Below are positions 51,626 through 59,857 of a stretch of DNA of 64,000 nucleotides, piece after piece. The stretch's first letter is position 1. Each line of letters opens with the position of its first letter. This DNA is from Bacillota bacterium (lineage in GTDB: Bacteria; Bacillota; Clostridia; Christensenellales; DTU072): positions 186,001 to 250,000 of the forward strand of contig JAEXAB010000004.1 in NCBI GenBank assembly GCA_023394875.1, read 5' to 3'. The position numbers and the translations under genes were made by a program. The notes beneath the pieces are model-generated. The model worked only from the letters and a program-made list of their open reading frames with translations. It had not been told where the DNA came from and made no database searches.

Positions 51626-51673
51626 AAAAAAATCACCCTGTAGCTATTTTGGCCACAGAGTGAAAAAATATAC
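51626..51673 (-). promoter_or_regulatory. spoVA control region: forespore-sigma promoter nested in a terminator hairpin
   Basis: On the minus strand an 11-bp stem (51662-51652 with 51644-51634) and seven T residues form a terminator after sigF. GTATAT (51673-51668), 16 bases and CAAAATA (51651-51645) match the sigma-G/sigma-F pattern, the -10 being exactly the hairpin loop. Initiation about 7 bases later (near 51638) would omit the 5' arm and leave AGGGTG free as SD. Confidence 0.6.
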
Positions 51674-51686
51674 CGCTTAACACCGT

Positions 51687-52403
51687 TTAGGTTACTAATT
51701 CTTTTCTTATCCTATCTAAAATTTTTGCTTCCAATCTGGAAACCTGAACTTGAGAAACGCCCAGTTCGCTAGCTATTTCGCTTTGCGTTCTGTCCCGAAA
51801 ATAACGCAGAATAATGATTTTTTTGTCTCTTTCGTCGAATTTGTTAATAATGTCGTGGAGAACCATTTTTTCTATATAATCATCTTGAGTGGCTTTGTCG
51901 GCTATTTTATCAACTAAACTTAGCCCCTCTTCTTCGTTCTCGGCAAAAATTGACATAGGGTACTTCGCGCTGTCCATAATAAAAACCACGTCGGTTTCTT
52001 CTATGTTCATATGCTCGGCTATCGCTTTGATACTGGGTTCTTCGTTATAAAACTGCCGATATTCTTCGATATAGGCATTTAACGCCTGATTTTGCGCCTT
52101 AATTGAGCGGCTTACCTTAATGGCGCCGTTATCCCTTATATACCGCTTAATCTCCCCGGCAATCATCGGCACGGCGTAGGTAGAAAACTTAACCCCAAAA
52201 TCAGTATTGAAGTTATTAACCGCTTTAACAAAACCCAAACTTCCTAACTGGATTAGGTCATCATACTCAATTTGCTTGTTTTGATACCTTCTGACTATGC
52301 TTTTTATTAAAGGCATATTGTTATTGAGCAAAATGGTTTTTGCTTCGTTATCGCCGTTTTGCGCCGATTTTATTAAACTTAAAGTCTCTTCAAAACTAAG
52401 CAT
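51687..52403 (-). CDS. sigF: RNA polymerase sigma-F factor
   Basis: First forespore-specific sigma factor. Region 2 contains YQNKQIEYDDLIQLGSLGFVKAVNNF and FSTYAVPMIAGEIKRYIRDNGAIKV, region 4 contains RTQSEIASELGVSQVQVSRLEAKIL. The 238-residue length and the spoIIAA-spoIIAB context identify F rather than G. It overlaps spoIIAB by 8 bases. A terminator follows it. Confidence 0.95.
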   Translation of the reverse strand: MLSFEETLSLIKSAQNGDNEAKTILLNNNMPLIKSIVRRYQNKQIEYDDLIQLGSLGFVKAVNNFNTDFGVKFSTYAVPMIAGEIKRYIRDNGAIKVSRSIKAQNQALNAYIEEYRQFYNEEPSIKAIAEHMNIEETDVVFIMDSAKYPMSIFAENEEEGLSLVDKIADKATQDDYIEKMVLHDIINKFDERDKKIIILRYFRDRTQSEIASELGVSQVQVSRLEAKILDRIRKELVT

Positions 52404-52818
52404 TCGTCAACCTTTTTGTCATAGTGACCGACGTCCCCGCGCCCACAACGCTCTCAACAACCAAAGTATCCATAAACGTTTTCATAATAGTAAAGCCAAG
52501 TCCGCTGCGCTCTTCTTCGGGTTTGGTAGTATAAAAATCATTGGTTGCCATATCCACGTCAACAATACCTCTGCCGTAATCGATTACCTTGATAGTAATT
52601 ACGTCTCCGACTATTTCGGCATTTATCAGAACGTCGCCCTCAACTTTTCCATAACCGTGGACGATACTATTAGTTACCGCCTCGGAAACCGCCGTTCTTA
52701 TGTCGTTTATTATTTCCAAGGTAGGGTTATTATGTACGCAAAAAGCTCCGACCGCGCTTCGGGCAAAACTTTCGTTTTGCGGTACTGCCTTTATTCTTAA
52801 GCTCATATAATTATTCAT
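52396..52818 (-). CDS. spoIIAB: Anti-sigma F factor SpoIIAB
   Basis: GHKL serine kinase that holds sigma-F and phosphorylates SpoIIAA. The N box is EAVTNSIVHGYG, then VIDYGRGIVD and RSGLGFTIMKTFMD for ATP binding. I choose the ATG at 52818 with GGAGG before it; the TTG at 52830 overlaps that SD. 140 residues, 13 bases after the spoIIAA stop. Confidence 0.96.
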   Translation of the reverse strand: MNNYMSLRIKAVPQNESFARSAVGAFCVHNNPTLEIINDIRTAVSEAVTNSIVHGYGKVEGDVLINAEIVGDVITIKVIDYGRGIVDVDMATNDFYTTKPEEERSGLGFTIMKTFMDTLVVESVVGAGTSVTMTKRLTNA

Positions 52819-52831
52819 CGTTTCCTCCAAT

Positions 52832-53137
52832 TCAAATTAAGGGTATTATTGTGTAAAGTCCGCTTACCTTCAACACTTTGTCGATTTGCTGCGATGGTTC
52901 GTTAATAAACAGCGGAATGTTTTTGCTCTTTAATTTTTTGTATCTGCCAAGGATTAGCCCAACGCCTGTACTATCCATAAAACTAAGTTTTTTTAGGTTA
53001 AGTATTACGTTTTTTACCTCAACGTCGTCTAAGTACTTATCAAGCTGCGCCCGCAAAGGCGCGGCAACGCTCTGGTCCAGTTCTCCGTCTAGGTATATAT
53101 ACAAATTGTTTTTGTTTAACTTAGTACTAACTATCAT
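52832..53137 (-). CDS. spoIIAA: Anti-anti-sigma factor SpoIIAA
   Basis: STAS-domain switch protein. The phosphorylated serine is S56 in SFMDSTGVGLILG, preceded by VILNLKKL. 101 residues from the ATG at 53137, which has a GGAGG SD; a GTG at 53149 lies upstream of that SD. First gene of the spoIIA operon. I could not define a sigma-H promoter in the AT-rich 100 bases upstream. Confidence 0.95.
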   Translation of the reverse strand: MIVSTKLNKNNLYIYLDGELDQSVAAPLRAQLDKYLDDVEVKNVILNLKKLSFMDSTGVGLILGRYKKLKSKNIPLFINEPSQQIDKVLKVSGLYTIIPLI

Positions 53138-53235
53138 ATCCGCCTCCACAACAGGAATTTTACAATAATTATTGCCACATATTTTGTAAAATAATAGCGG
53201 TATACATACAATAATGTAAAAATATAATCAGGTAT

Positions 53236-53261
53236 AAAAAAAGCGGAGCTTTTCGCTCCGC
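53236..53261 (-). terminator. Rho-independent terminator after the TfoX C-domain gene
   Basis: 7-bp GC-rich stem (53243-53249 with 53255-53261) followed on the minus strand by seven T residues. It insulates the spoIIA operon from the gene at 53282. Confidence 0.85.
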
Positions 53262-53281
53262 CTTAACTTATTTATTTTGTC

Positions 53282-53539
53282 TTATCCTTTTATGCTGTTA
53301 TAAAAATCTTTCAGCTCTTTTTTTACTTCATCAGGAAGATTATGCCATCTTTCTCCCCTAATTGCACCTTCCAGTCCGCAAAGTCTGTTGTAGCAAGCAG
53401 AGGAATCTATTTCCAAAATCTTGAGCCAAGCGTTTTTACTTCCTACCTTTGCCAGCTCGTCATAATTTGTAATGCCTACTGCGTTTAGTTGTTTTTCTAC
53501 TTCTTTGCCAATGTTTATTATTTTTGATAATTCTCCCAT
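53282..53539 (-). CDS. Stand-alone TfoX/Sxy C-terminal domain protein
   Basis: 85 residues with the helix-hairpin-helix-like TfoX_C pattern: INIGKEVEKQLNAVGITNYDELAKVGSKNAW at about 9-39, CYNRLCGLEGAIRGERW and LPDEVKKELKDFY. The TfoX N-terminal domain is missing. Such short forms occur in many Firmicutes with unknown function, and a competence role cannot be assumed. The start at 53539 has GGGGTG upstream; the ATG at 53581 has none. It is followed by a strong terminator, so probably monocistronic. Confidence 0.8.
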   Translation of the reverse strand: MGELSKIINIGKEVEKQLNAVGITNYDELAKVGSKNAWLKILEIDSSACYNRLCGLEGAIRGERWHNLPDEVKKELKDFYNSIKG

Positions 53540-53626
53540 AAATTCACCCCTAAAAATAAATATAACTAAATTATATAGCAAAATTTATATTATTTCAATT
53601 GATAACAATTAAAAAATCAAATTATT

Positions 53627-53662
53627 AAAAAGACCTAAACCGTATCCGATTTAGGTCTTTTT
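53627..53662 (-). terminator. Terminator of the six-tRNA cluster
   Basis: 13-bp stem (53627-53639 with 53650-53662) starting at the CCA end of tRNA-Tyr, with T residues on both sides, so it could work in either direction. Confidence 0.85.
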
Positions 53663-53747
53663 GGTGGAAGGAGGTGGATTCGAACCACCGAAGTCGACAG
53701 ACGGCAGATTTACAGTCTGCTCCCTTTAGCCACTCGGGAATCCTTCC
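53662..53747 (-). tRNA. tRNA-Tyr (GTA anticodon)
   Basis: Class II tRNA with acceptor GGAAGGA/TCCTTCC, anticodon loop CTGTAAA and a long variable arm. CCA is encoded. Last of six tRNAs in the transcript. Confidence 0.95.
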
Positions 53748-53750
53748 TCA

Positions 53751-53827
53751 TGGAGCTGGCTATTGGAATCGAACCAACAACCTGCTGATTACAAATCAGC
53801 TGCTCTGCCTAGTTGAGCTAAGCCAGC
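53751..53827 (-). tRNA. tRNA-Thr (TGT anticodon)
   Basis: Acceptor GCTGGCT/AGCCAGC, anticodon stem CTGAT/ATCAG with loop TTTGTAA, T loop ttcgatt, encoded CCA. Confidence 0.95.
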
Positions 53828-53836
53828 AAAAATAAG

Positions 53837-53912
53837 TGGTGCCTTGGGGCGGAGTTGAACCACCGACACGGGGATTTTCAGTCCCCTGCTCTACCAGCTG
53901 AGCTACCAAGGC
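53837..53912 (-). tRNA. tRNA-Phe (GAA anticodon)
   Basis: Acceptor GCCTTGG/CCAAGGC, anticodon stem GGGGA/TCCCC with loop CTGAAAA, encoded CCA. The T loop reads ttcaact, slightly off the common ttcgaat. Confidence 0.95.
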
Positions 53913-53918
53913 ATTTAC

Positions 53919-53995
53919 TGGCGATCCGGATGGGGCTCGAACCCACGACCTCTAGCGTGACAGGCTAGCGTTCTAACCAACTGAACTACCGGACC
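53919..53995 (-). tRNA. tRNA-Asp (GTC anticodon)
   Basis: Acceptor GGTCCGG/CCGGATC with one G-U pair, anticodon loop CTGTCAC, T loop ttcgagc, encoded CCA. Confidence 0.95.
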
Positions 53996-54044
53996 GTAAA
54001 AATTGTGTCACATTTACCTTTAGATAAGCAATACATTAAGTATT

Positions 54045-54121
54045 TGGTGGGCCTTCACGGACTTGAACCGCGGACCAATCGGTTATGAGCCGACCGCTCT
54101 GACCAACTGAGCTAAAGGCCC
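54045..54121 (-). tRNA. tRNA-Met (CAT anticodon)
   Basis: Acceptor GGGCCTT/AAGGCCC, a fully paired first base pair, so an elongator rather than initiator. Anticodon loop CTCATAA, encoded CCA. A tRNA-Ile2 with modified C34 is a less likely alternative. Confidence 0.9.
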
Positions 54122-54145
54122 TTAATCTTCTATCTTTTAAGTAAA

Positions 54146-54222
54146 TGGTCGGGGTGAAGAGACTCGAACTCCCGACCCCATGGTCCCAAACCACGTGCGC
54201 TACCAAACTGCGCTACACCCCG
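54146..54222 (-). tRNA. tRNA-Pro (TGG anticodon)
   Basis: Acceptor CGGGGTG/CACCCCG, anticodon loop TTTGGGA, T loop ttcgagt, encoded CCA. First tRNA after the cluster promoter. Confidence 0.95.
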
Positions 54223-54246
54223 TTGGATTACCTAAGCGACTTTAAT

Positions 54247-54275
54247 AATATACAATATATTATCTTTTCTGTCAA
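54247..54275 (-). promoter_or_regulatory. Promoter of the tRNA cluster
   Basis: On the minus strand a perfect TTGACA (54275-54270), a 17-base spacer and TATATT (54252-54247), 24 bases before tRNA-Pro. It lies in the short gap after the relA stop. Confidence 0.75.
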
Positions 54276-54311
54276 TAAAATTACAGCAGATTTTCAAAAA
54301 TATTTATGGTA

Positions 54312-56492
54312 CTATTGCCCTCTTTCTACCTTAAATACTCCTTTTATACCATTGAGCTTTTTTATTACGGCGTCAATATCCGAAGTGGATTTTATTTCTA
54401 GTCCGATGGTAATTTGCATCTTGTCTTTTTGTTTGTTCTGACGTGCATTCAACGTGGCAATATTTAAGGATAATTTTGCGATAATACCCGTAATTTGGGT
54501 TATAAGGGAATTTTTCGTATCGCATTCTATATTAATAGGAGCAATAAAAATACTATTGTCGGCATCTGCCCATTTTGCGCTCATTATGCGCTCTTTTTCC
54601 ACATTTTTCATGTTGGGGCAGTCGGCTTTGTGGACGGCAACTCCCCTGCCGCGCGATACGTAACCTATTATTTTATCCCCTGGTACAGGATTGCAGCAAT
54701 GGGCTATTCTTATTAGAAAATCGTCATAACCGTCTATTATTATGCCCGAAGTGCTTCTTTTCTTAGAAATTTCCTTTTGTTTGCCGTCGGAGTCGGTAAT
54801 ACCGATAATATTTTCGGTTAATCTTGATTTTTTGTAATAATCAATGAGTTTGAACAATATCTGATTGGTTTTAATTCCGCCGTAACCAATGGACGCGTAC
54901 ATTTCATCATTGTCGTTGTAGTTGTACCTATCCATAATCAGCTTCATACTGGTAGGAAGCATTATTTCCCCTAGGTTATAACCCTTTCGTTTTGCTTCTT
55001 CTTCCAACATCTGGCGTCCGCGCTTGATGTTTTCTTCTTTCATGGTCTTTTTGAAGAAACTGCGGATTTTTGCCTTGGCGGTGGGAGTTATGGCAAACTT
55101 TATCCAATCTCTGGACGGACCTTTGCTTGCATTACTTGTCAAAACTTCCACAACGTCGCCGTTTTCCAATACGGTGTTTACCGGAGTAATTTTGTTGTTA
55201 ACCTTAACGCCAACACATTTATTGCCTACTTCGCTGTGTACTCTGTAAGCAAAATCTATGCAAGTGGAGCCTACAGGCATATCAAAAACGTTGCCTTTGG
55301 GGGTAAAAACGAAGATTTCATTGGTGGAAGTGTTCATTTTTAGGGTGTCGATAAACTCCAAAGAGTCTTTCAAATCGCCCTGAACGTCCATAACCTCCTT
55401 AACCCAGCTAAGTTTTTTATCAAGTTCGGTTTCCTTAACGTTTTCGACCTTGCCTTCCTTGTACTTCCAATGCGCGGCAATACCGTATTCGGCAACCCTG
55501 TTCATTTCTTGGGTTCTTATCTGAATTTCGAAGACCTGCCCGAAGTTCGTCATTATCGTGGTGTGCAAACTTTGATACATATTAGGCTTAGGAGAAGCAA
55601 TGTAATCCTTAAACCTACCGGGAACGGGCTTCCACATAGAGTGAATTATACCAAGTACAGTATAGCAGTCTCCGATATTTTCCACAATTACCCTTACTGC
55701 AACCAGGTCGTAAATTTCCTCAAATGTTTTGCCCTGATTGGTCATTTTTTTATAAATTGAATAAAAATGCTTTGGTCTGCCTTTAATTTCAAATTTCAAG
55801 TTCAAATCATTTAGTTGCGCGGATAGTTCGTCGGCAAGCCTTTTTACAAGCACCATACGCGCGTCTCTCTGCACGTCCAATTTTTCCAACAAAAAGTTGT
55901 AAGCGTCCGGATAAAGGTACTTCATCGACAAGTCTTCTAGTTCGCACTTCATGTTGCTGATACCCATTCTGCCGGCTAACGGGGCATAAATATCCAATGT
56001 TTCACGGGATTTTTTAATTCTTTTGTCGGCGGGTAAAGCGTCCATTGTGCGCATATTGTGCAAACGGTCGGCAAGTTTTACCATAATAACCCGAATGTCT
56101 TTGGTCATGGCAAAGAACAGTTTTTTTATGTTTTCCGCCTGCTCTATCGCCTGTTCGTCTTCGGTTGAGTTGATATTTATTCTCGTCAATTTTGTTACCG
56201 CTTCTACCATTTCGGCAATGCCGGCGCCAAACTTAACCTTGATGTCTTCTTGTGTTATCGATGTATCTTCAATAACGTCATGGAGTAACGCCGCAATTAT
56301 GGTGTCAGGGTCCAGTCCTAAATCTATTAAAATGTCGGCAACTTCCACAGGGTGAATAATATACGGCTCCCCTGTTTTGCGCATTTGTTCCTTATGCGCT
56401 TGCTTGGCAAAATCCAGGGCGTATTCTATAGCCATACTGTCTTCTTTGCTATAATTCTTTTTTACTTTTTCCAAAAAGTTTTCTACGCTCAT
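54312..56492 (-). CDS. relA: Bifunctional (p)ppGpp synthase/hydrolase (Rel)
   Basis: Makes and degrades the stringent-response alarmone. The HD hydrolase domain has AALLHDVIEDT (about 67-77). The synthetase domain has GRPKHFYSIYKKM, YDLVAVRVIV, MYQSLHTT and EIQIRT (about 240-345). TGS (about 390-450), a Cys-containing helical region (AHCCNPVPGD) and a C-terminal ACT domain follow. 726 residues, full length. It overlaps recJ by 4 bases. Confidence 0.96.
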   Translation of the reverse strand: MSVENFLEKVKKNYSKEDSMAIEYALDFAKQAHKEQMRKTGEPYIIHPVEVADILIDLGLDPDTIIAALLHDVIEDTSITQEDIKVKFGAGIAEMVEAVTKLTRININSTEDEQAIEQAENIKKLFFAMTKDIRVIMVKLADRLHNMRTMDALPADKRIKKSRETLDIYAPLAGRMGISNMKCELEDLSMKYLYPDAYNFLLEKLDVQRDARMVLVKRLADELSAQLNDLNLKFEIKGRPKHFYSIYKKMTNQGKTFEEIYDLVAVRVIVENIGDCYTVLGIIHSMWKPVPGRFKDYIASPKPNMYQSLHTTIMTNFGQVFEIQIRTQEMNRVAEYGIAAHWKYKEGKVENVKETELDKKLSWVKEVMDVQGDLKDSLEFIDTLKMNTSTNEIFVFTPKGNVFDMPVGSTCIDFAYRVHSEVGNKCVGVKVNNKITPVNTVLENGDVVEVLTSNASKGPSRDWIKFAITPTAKAKIRSFFKKTMKEENIKRGRQMLEEEAKRKGYNLGEIMLPTSMKLIMDRYNYNDNDEMYASIGYGGIKTNQILFKLIDYYKKSRLTENIIGITDSDGKQKEISKKRSTSGIIIDGYDDFLIRIAHCCNPVPGDKIIGYVSRGRGVAVHKADCPNMKNVEKERIMSAKWADADNSIFIAPINIECDTKNSLITQITGIIAKLSLNIATLNARQNKQKDKMQITIGLEIKSTSDIDAVIKKLNGIKGVFKVERGQ

Positions 56493-58762
56493 TCTGCCTT
56501 AACCGCCATAAATTTGTATATTGAAGAATCCTCTATATTTACTCTGTGATTTTTACATAGTATACCACTTTTGGTGACATTAAGCAACTGCAACTCAACA
56601 AAAACGTAAAAAGAGAACCAAAACGAAACTTCGCTCTTTGTGTACCCGAAAGCCACCGCCCTACTGTATAAAGAAGAAATATCTTCTACTGTTCCAAACC
56701 TGTCAATCAAAGAAACAATAAACTTATAATCGGCTCTAAGTTCGTCCGTGCTTACCGCTATTTTCGGGCAGGGAAGATAAGATTCGACGTTAACTTCGGC
56801 AAAATTTTTCAAATAGTTTATAAAACTATCGGGCGCGCTGTCCAACAATACAATTTTATTGTAGTAATAATACGGGAAATCAGCCTCGGGGCAAAAAACT
56901 AAGGTATCGCACACCGAAAAACGGATAAGTTTATAAATAGCCGTTTCCGTTTCCGGTTTGGTTTTGAGAAAATTATTGAAAGTATCGGCAATAAAGGCTA
57001 TATACAAACAAGGTTCTTCTCCCGATTTTCTTTTTGCGGTAATATCGGTATTTATTACGCTTGAAGACATCATTTTGCAAAGAGATTTGCTGTTATCTAC
57101 CCATATTTCATCAAAATAGAAAGTTTTTATAAGATATTGATAGGTTTCTATATTATTAAAATAATTAGTACTTATTGTGTAAATAAGTTTTTTCGGGGCG
57201 GTGGAATTGAGTAATTCCATATATTCCAAAGATTGAAAAGCCATTACGTCCCCTCTGCTTTGCCTCGCTTTTATGTGCTTGGAACTCCCTATCCGCTTAA
57301 AAACTCCGTTAAAGTTATCGTCACAAAATACAGGCCGCGGATTTTTATGCCCGTACGGCTCAAATAGCCGCAATTCCGACAAAACTGCGTTATTAATTTT
57401 ACTGATATTGAGTTCTATATCATAACTATCCGTTCTGCAGAAAATGCATTCTGGATACGCTTCCTTGACTGTTTTGTTAATAAACTCACAAAACTTTGTT
57501 AAATTTCCTTTATCAAGGCTTAGCCCTGCCGCCATAGCGTGACCGCCGCAGGAATTAAGAAACTGCCTGCACTGTGACAAAAGGTCGGCTATATTTATGC
57601 CCTCTATACTGCGCGCCGAACCCTTTAGCTTGCCGTCCTGTCCTTGTGTTAGAAGGATTGTAGGCATATGGAAAAATTCGGTTATTTTTGCGCTGACTAT
57701 GCCTATTACACCCTCTTGCCAGTCCTCACAACACAAAATTATTATTCTGTTGTTGGCAAAATCATAGTTTTTCAACATATTAATTGCTGTATTGTATATT
57801 TGATTATTATAATTCTGCCTTTCGGCGTTTTGAATATTTAATTGTTCGGCATAAAGTCTTATATTGGTAAAATCCTCTTCGATAAGCAGCATCAAAGAAT
57901 TGTATGCGGTATCCAACCTGCCCGAAGAATTTATTCTCGGCGCAATCCTGAAGCCTATATCATAAGAATTAATAGTTTTCAGATTTACCCCTGCCAGAGC
58001 CGCCAATTCTTTTATGCCTTTTCTGCATTTGCCTTTTTTTATAAGCTCCAGTCCGCAGGAAGCTATTATTCTGTTGTCGTTAATAAGGGGTACAATATCG
58101 GCAATGGTGGAGATTGCGCATATATCCAAAAATTCATTTGCCACCTCCTCACCAAAAACCGCTCTTGCCACCATAAAAGCAACCCCCGCTCCGCAAAGAG
58201 GTGTTACTTCCTTTTCTAAAGCCGGATTAATTATGGGACAATTAGGTACCTCTCCGCTGCATAAATGATGGTCGGTAACAATAACGTCTATACCTTTATT
58301 TAATATGTAGCTTATTTCTTCATTAGCGGTAGTGCCGCAGTCAACGGTTATTATTAGATCGGGCTTATAATCCTCGGCAATTTTGTCTATTGCCGACAAA
58401 TTTATTCCGTAACCCTCGTTGGCTCTGCTCGGTATGTAATAATTGACGTGTTTGCCAATTTTTTTGAAGCATAAATATAAAATAGCGATAGCCCCTACTC
58501 CGTCACAATCATAATCACCGTATAAAACTATGCTTTCGTTGTCAGCAATAGCAAGCTTTATTCTGTCGGCAACAGTCTTCATATTAGAAAATACGTAAGG
58601 GGATGAAAGCTTGTCAATCGTGGGATATAAGAAGTCCTCGGCGGCTTTTTTTTCGGTAATGCCGCGCAAAGACAAAAGCTCGGCAACAAACTTCGAAACG
58701 CCGAGTTTATCGCTGAGCTTATTTACGTCTATTAAATTTTGTTTTTTTGTCAGGCAGGGCAT
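56489..58762 (-). CDS. recJ: Single-stranded-DNA exonuclease RecJ
   Basis: 5'-3' exonuclease for recombination and repair. DHH-type metal motifs are YGDYDCDGVGAIA (about 80-92), ITVDCGTT, VTDHHLC and APRINSSGRLD, followed by DHHA1 with CGGHAMAAGLS. OB and linker regions reach about 570. About 190 further residues form an extension without a motif I recognise, as in some Firmicute RecJ. Located between secF and relA, the standard order. Confidence 0.94.
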   Translation of the reverse strand: MPCLTKKQNLIDVNKLSDKLGVSKFVAELLSLRGITEKKAAEDFLYPTIDKLSSPYVFSNMKTVADRIKLAIADNESIVLYGDYDCDGVGAIAILYLCFKKIGKHVNYYIPSRANEGYGINLSAIDKIAEDYKPDLIITVDCGTTANEEISYILNKGIDVIVTDHHLCSGEVPNCPIINPALEKEVTPLCGAGVAFMVARAVFGEEVANEFLDICAISTIADIVPLINDNRIIASCGLELIKKGKCRKGIKELAALAGVNLKTINSYDIGFRIAPRINSSGRLDTAYNSLMLLIEEDFTNIRLYAEQLNIQNAERQNYNNQIYNTAINMLKNYDFANNRIIILCCEDWQEGVIGIVSAKITEFFHMPTILLTQGQDGKLKGSARSIEGINIADLLSQCRQFLNSCGGHAMAAGLSLDKGNLTKFCEFINKTVKEAYPECIFCRTDSYDIELNISKINNAVLSELRLFEPYGHKNPRPVFCDDNFNGVFKRIGSSKHIKARQSRGDVMAFQSLEYMELLNSTAPKKLIYTISTNYFNNIETYQYLIKTFYFDEIWVDNSKSLCKMMSSSVINTDITAKRKSGEEPCLYIAFIADTFNNFLKTKPETETAIYKLIRFSVCDTLVFCPEADFPYYYYNKIVLLDSAPDSFINYLKNFAEVNVESYLPCPKIAVSTDELRADYKFIVSLIDRFGTVEDISSLYSRAVAFGYTKSEVSFWFSFYVFVELQLLNVTKSGILCKNHRVNIEDSSIYKFMAVKAE

Positions 58763-58765
58763 CTA

Positions 58766-59857
58766 TTATGCTTTTGCCGTCTTACCTTTGACAAATTTTT
58801 TGTTGGAGTTTTTGTTTTTAAGTTTGGATCCAAGCTCCTTGAACATACCCCACATCGGCGCTGCGAGGAACACAGAGGAATAGAAACCGGCGATCAAACC
58901 GAAAATAATCGGCAACGCAAAGGTTTGAATGGAAGCAACTCCTAATGCAGCCAGCAACACTATAACAACAAGGGTAGTAAATGTTGTAAAAAGCGTACGC
59001 GTCATTGTACTGTAAATAGAAGAATTGACGATTTCGGTATAATTGAACTTGCCGCCGCTTGTTTTATACGGCTTAACGTTTGATCTTATTCTATCGAACA
59101 CAACTATAGTGTTGTTGATAGAGTATGCAACGATGGTAATTACAGCGGCAACGATGGTAGAACCGATTTCCACATAGAAAATCACAGACAACGCCATCAT
59201 GATAATTACGTCGTGCAATAGAGCTATTATTGCCGACAACGCGCTGTAAATATCGAACCTTATTATAATATATATAAGCATCAAGACAAGCGCAATAGAA
59301 ACAGATATCAAAGCTGTGCGAAGTAGCTTAATACTTGCGGAGTTACCGATTAAGGTTGCAGTAGGTTTTACGGTTACGCTCCCCTCATACATCTCATTAA
59401 CTTTGGTTTTTATCTGCTCGATTATATTGTCGTTTAGTTGGTTCATTTCCACAACCTTTTCATCAACGCTGTAATCTACCAATTGACCGTCTACGCTAGC
59501 AACGTTAAGATAACGTACGATAATAGAACTTTCTCCGCTCGACTGGTCGATGGAAACAGTTAATCCTTTTTCTTTAAGAACTTCGCTGATTAAGTTAAGG
59601 TTATTATTATAATTGTCACCCTTGTTCATGCCGGCTTCGCTAAATTCAACGGTTAATAAAGTACCGCCCTGAAAATCAACGCCGATGTTGGCAAACTTGT
59701 CGAACTTGGTGTTAGTAAACTGATAAATACATCCGCAGATAATCATAATAAGTACAATTACTAGCGGAACCATAAAGAACAGTTTGGAATTGCCATATAT
59801 ATTTATACTTTTTATCTTTTTATTGATACCATGAAAGAAAGCTTTTATTTTAGACAT
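58766..59857 (-). CDS. secF: Protein translocase subunit SecF
   Basis: RND-like partner of SecD that helps release secreted proteins using the proton or sodium gradient. Six helices; the P1-like segment has IGVDFQGGTLLTVEF, and helices 4-5 carry IIRFDIYSALSAIIALLHDVIIMMA and YSINNTIVVFDRIR. I choose the ATG at 59857 with GGGGG before it; a TTG at 59863 is 2 codons longer. It overlaps secD by 8 bases. Confidence 0.95.
   Translation of the reverse strand: MSKIKAFFHGINKKIKSINIYGNSKLFFMVPLVIVLIMIICGCIYQFTNTKFDKFANIGVDFQGGTLLTVEFSEAGMNKGDNYNNNLNLISEVLKEKGLTVSIDQSSGESSIIVRYLNVASVDGQLVDYSVDEKVVEMNQLNDNIIEQIKTKVNEMYEGSVTVKPTATLIGNSASIKLLRTALISVSIALVLMLIYIIIRFDIYSALSAIIALLHDVIIMMALSVIFYVEIGSTIVAAVITIVAYSINNTIVVFDRIRSNVKPYKTSGGKFNYTEIVNSSIYSTMTRTLFTTFTTLVVIVLLAALGVASIQTFALPIIFGLIAGFYSSVFLAAPMWGMFKELGSKLKNKNSNKKFVKGKTAKA

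Noticed and set aside
54145..54441. 98-codon plus-strand frame starting in tRNA-Pro
   Set aside because: Antisense to tRNA-Pro and the cluster promoter; the familiar-looking N-terminus (VGVKRLELPTPWSQTTCATKLR) is the well-known mistranslation of tRNA genes.
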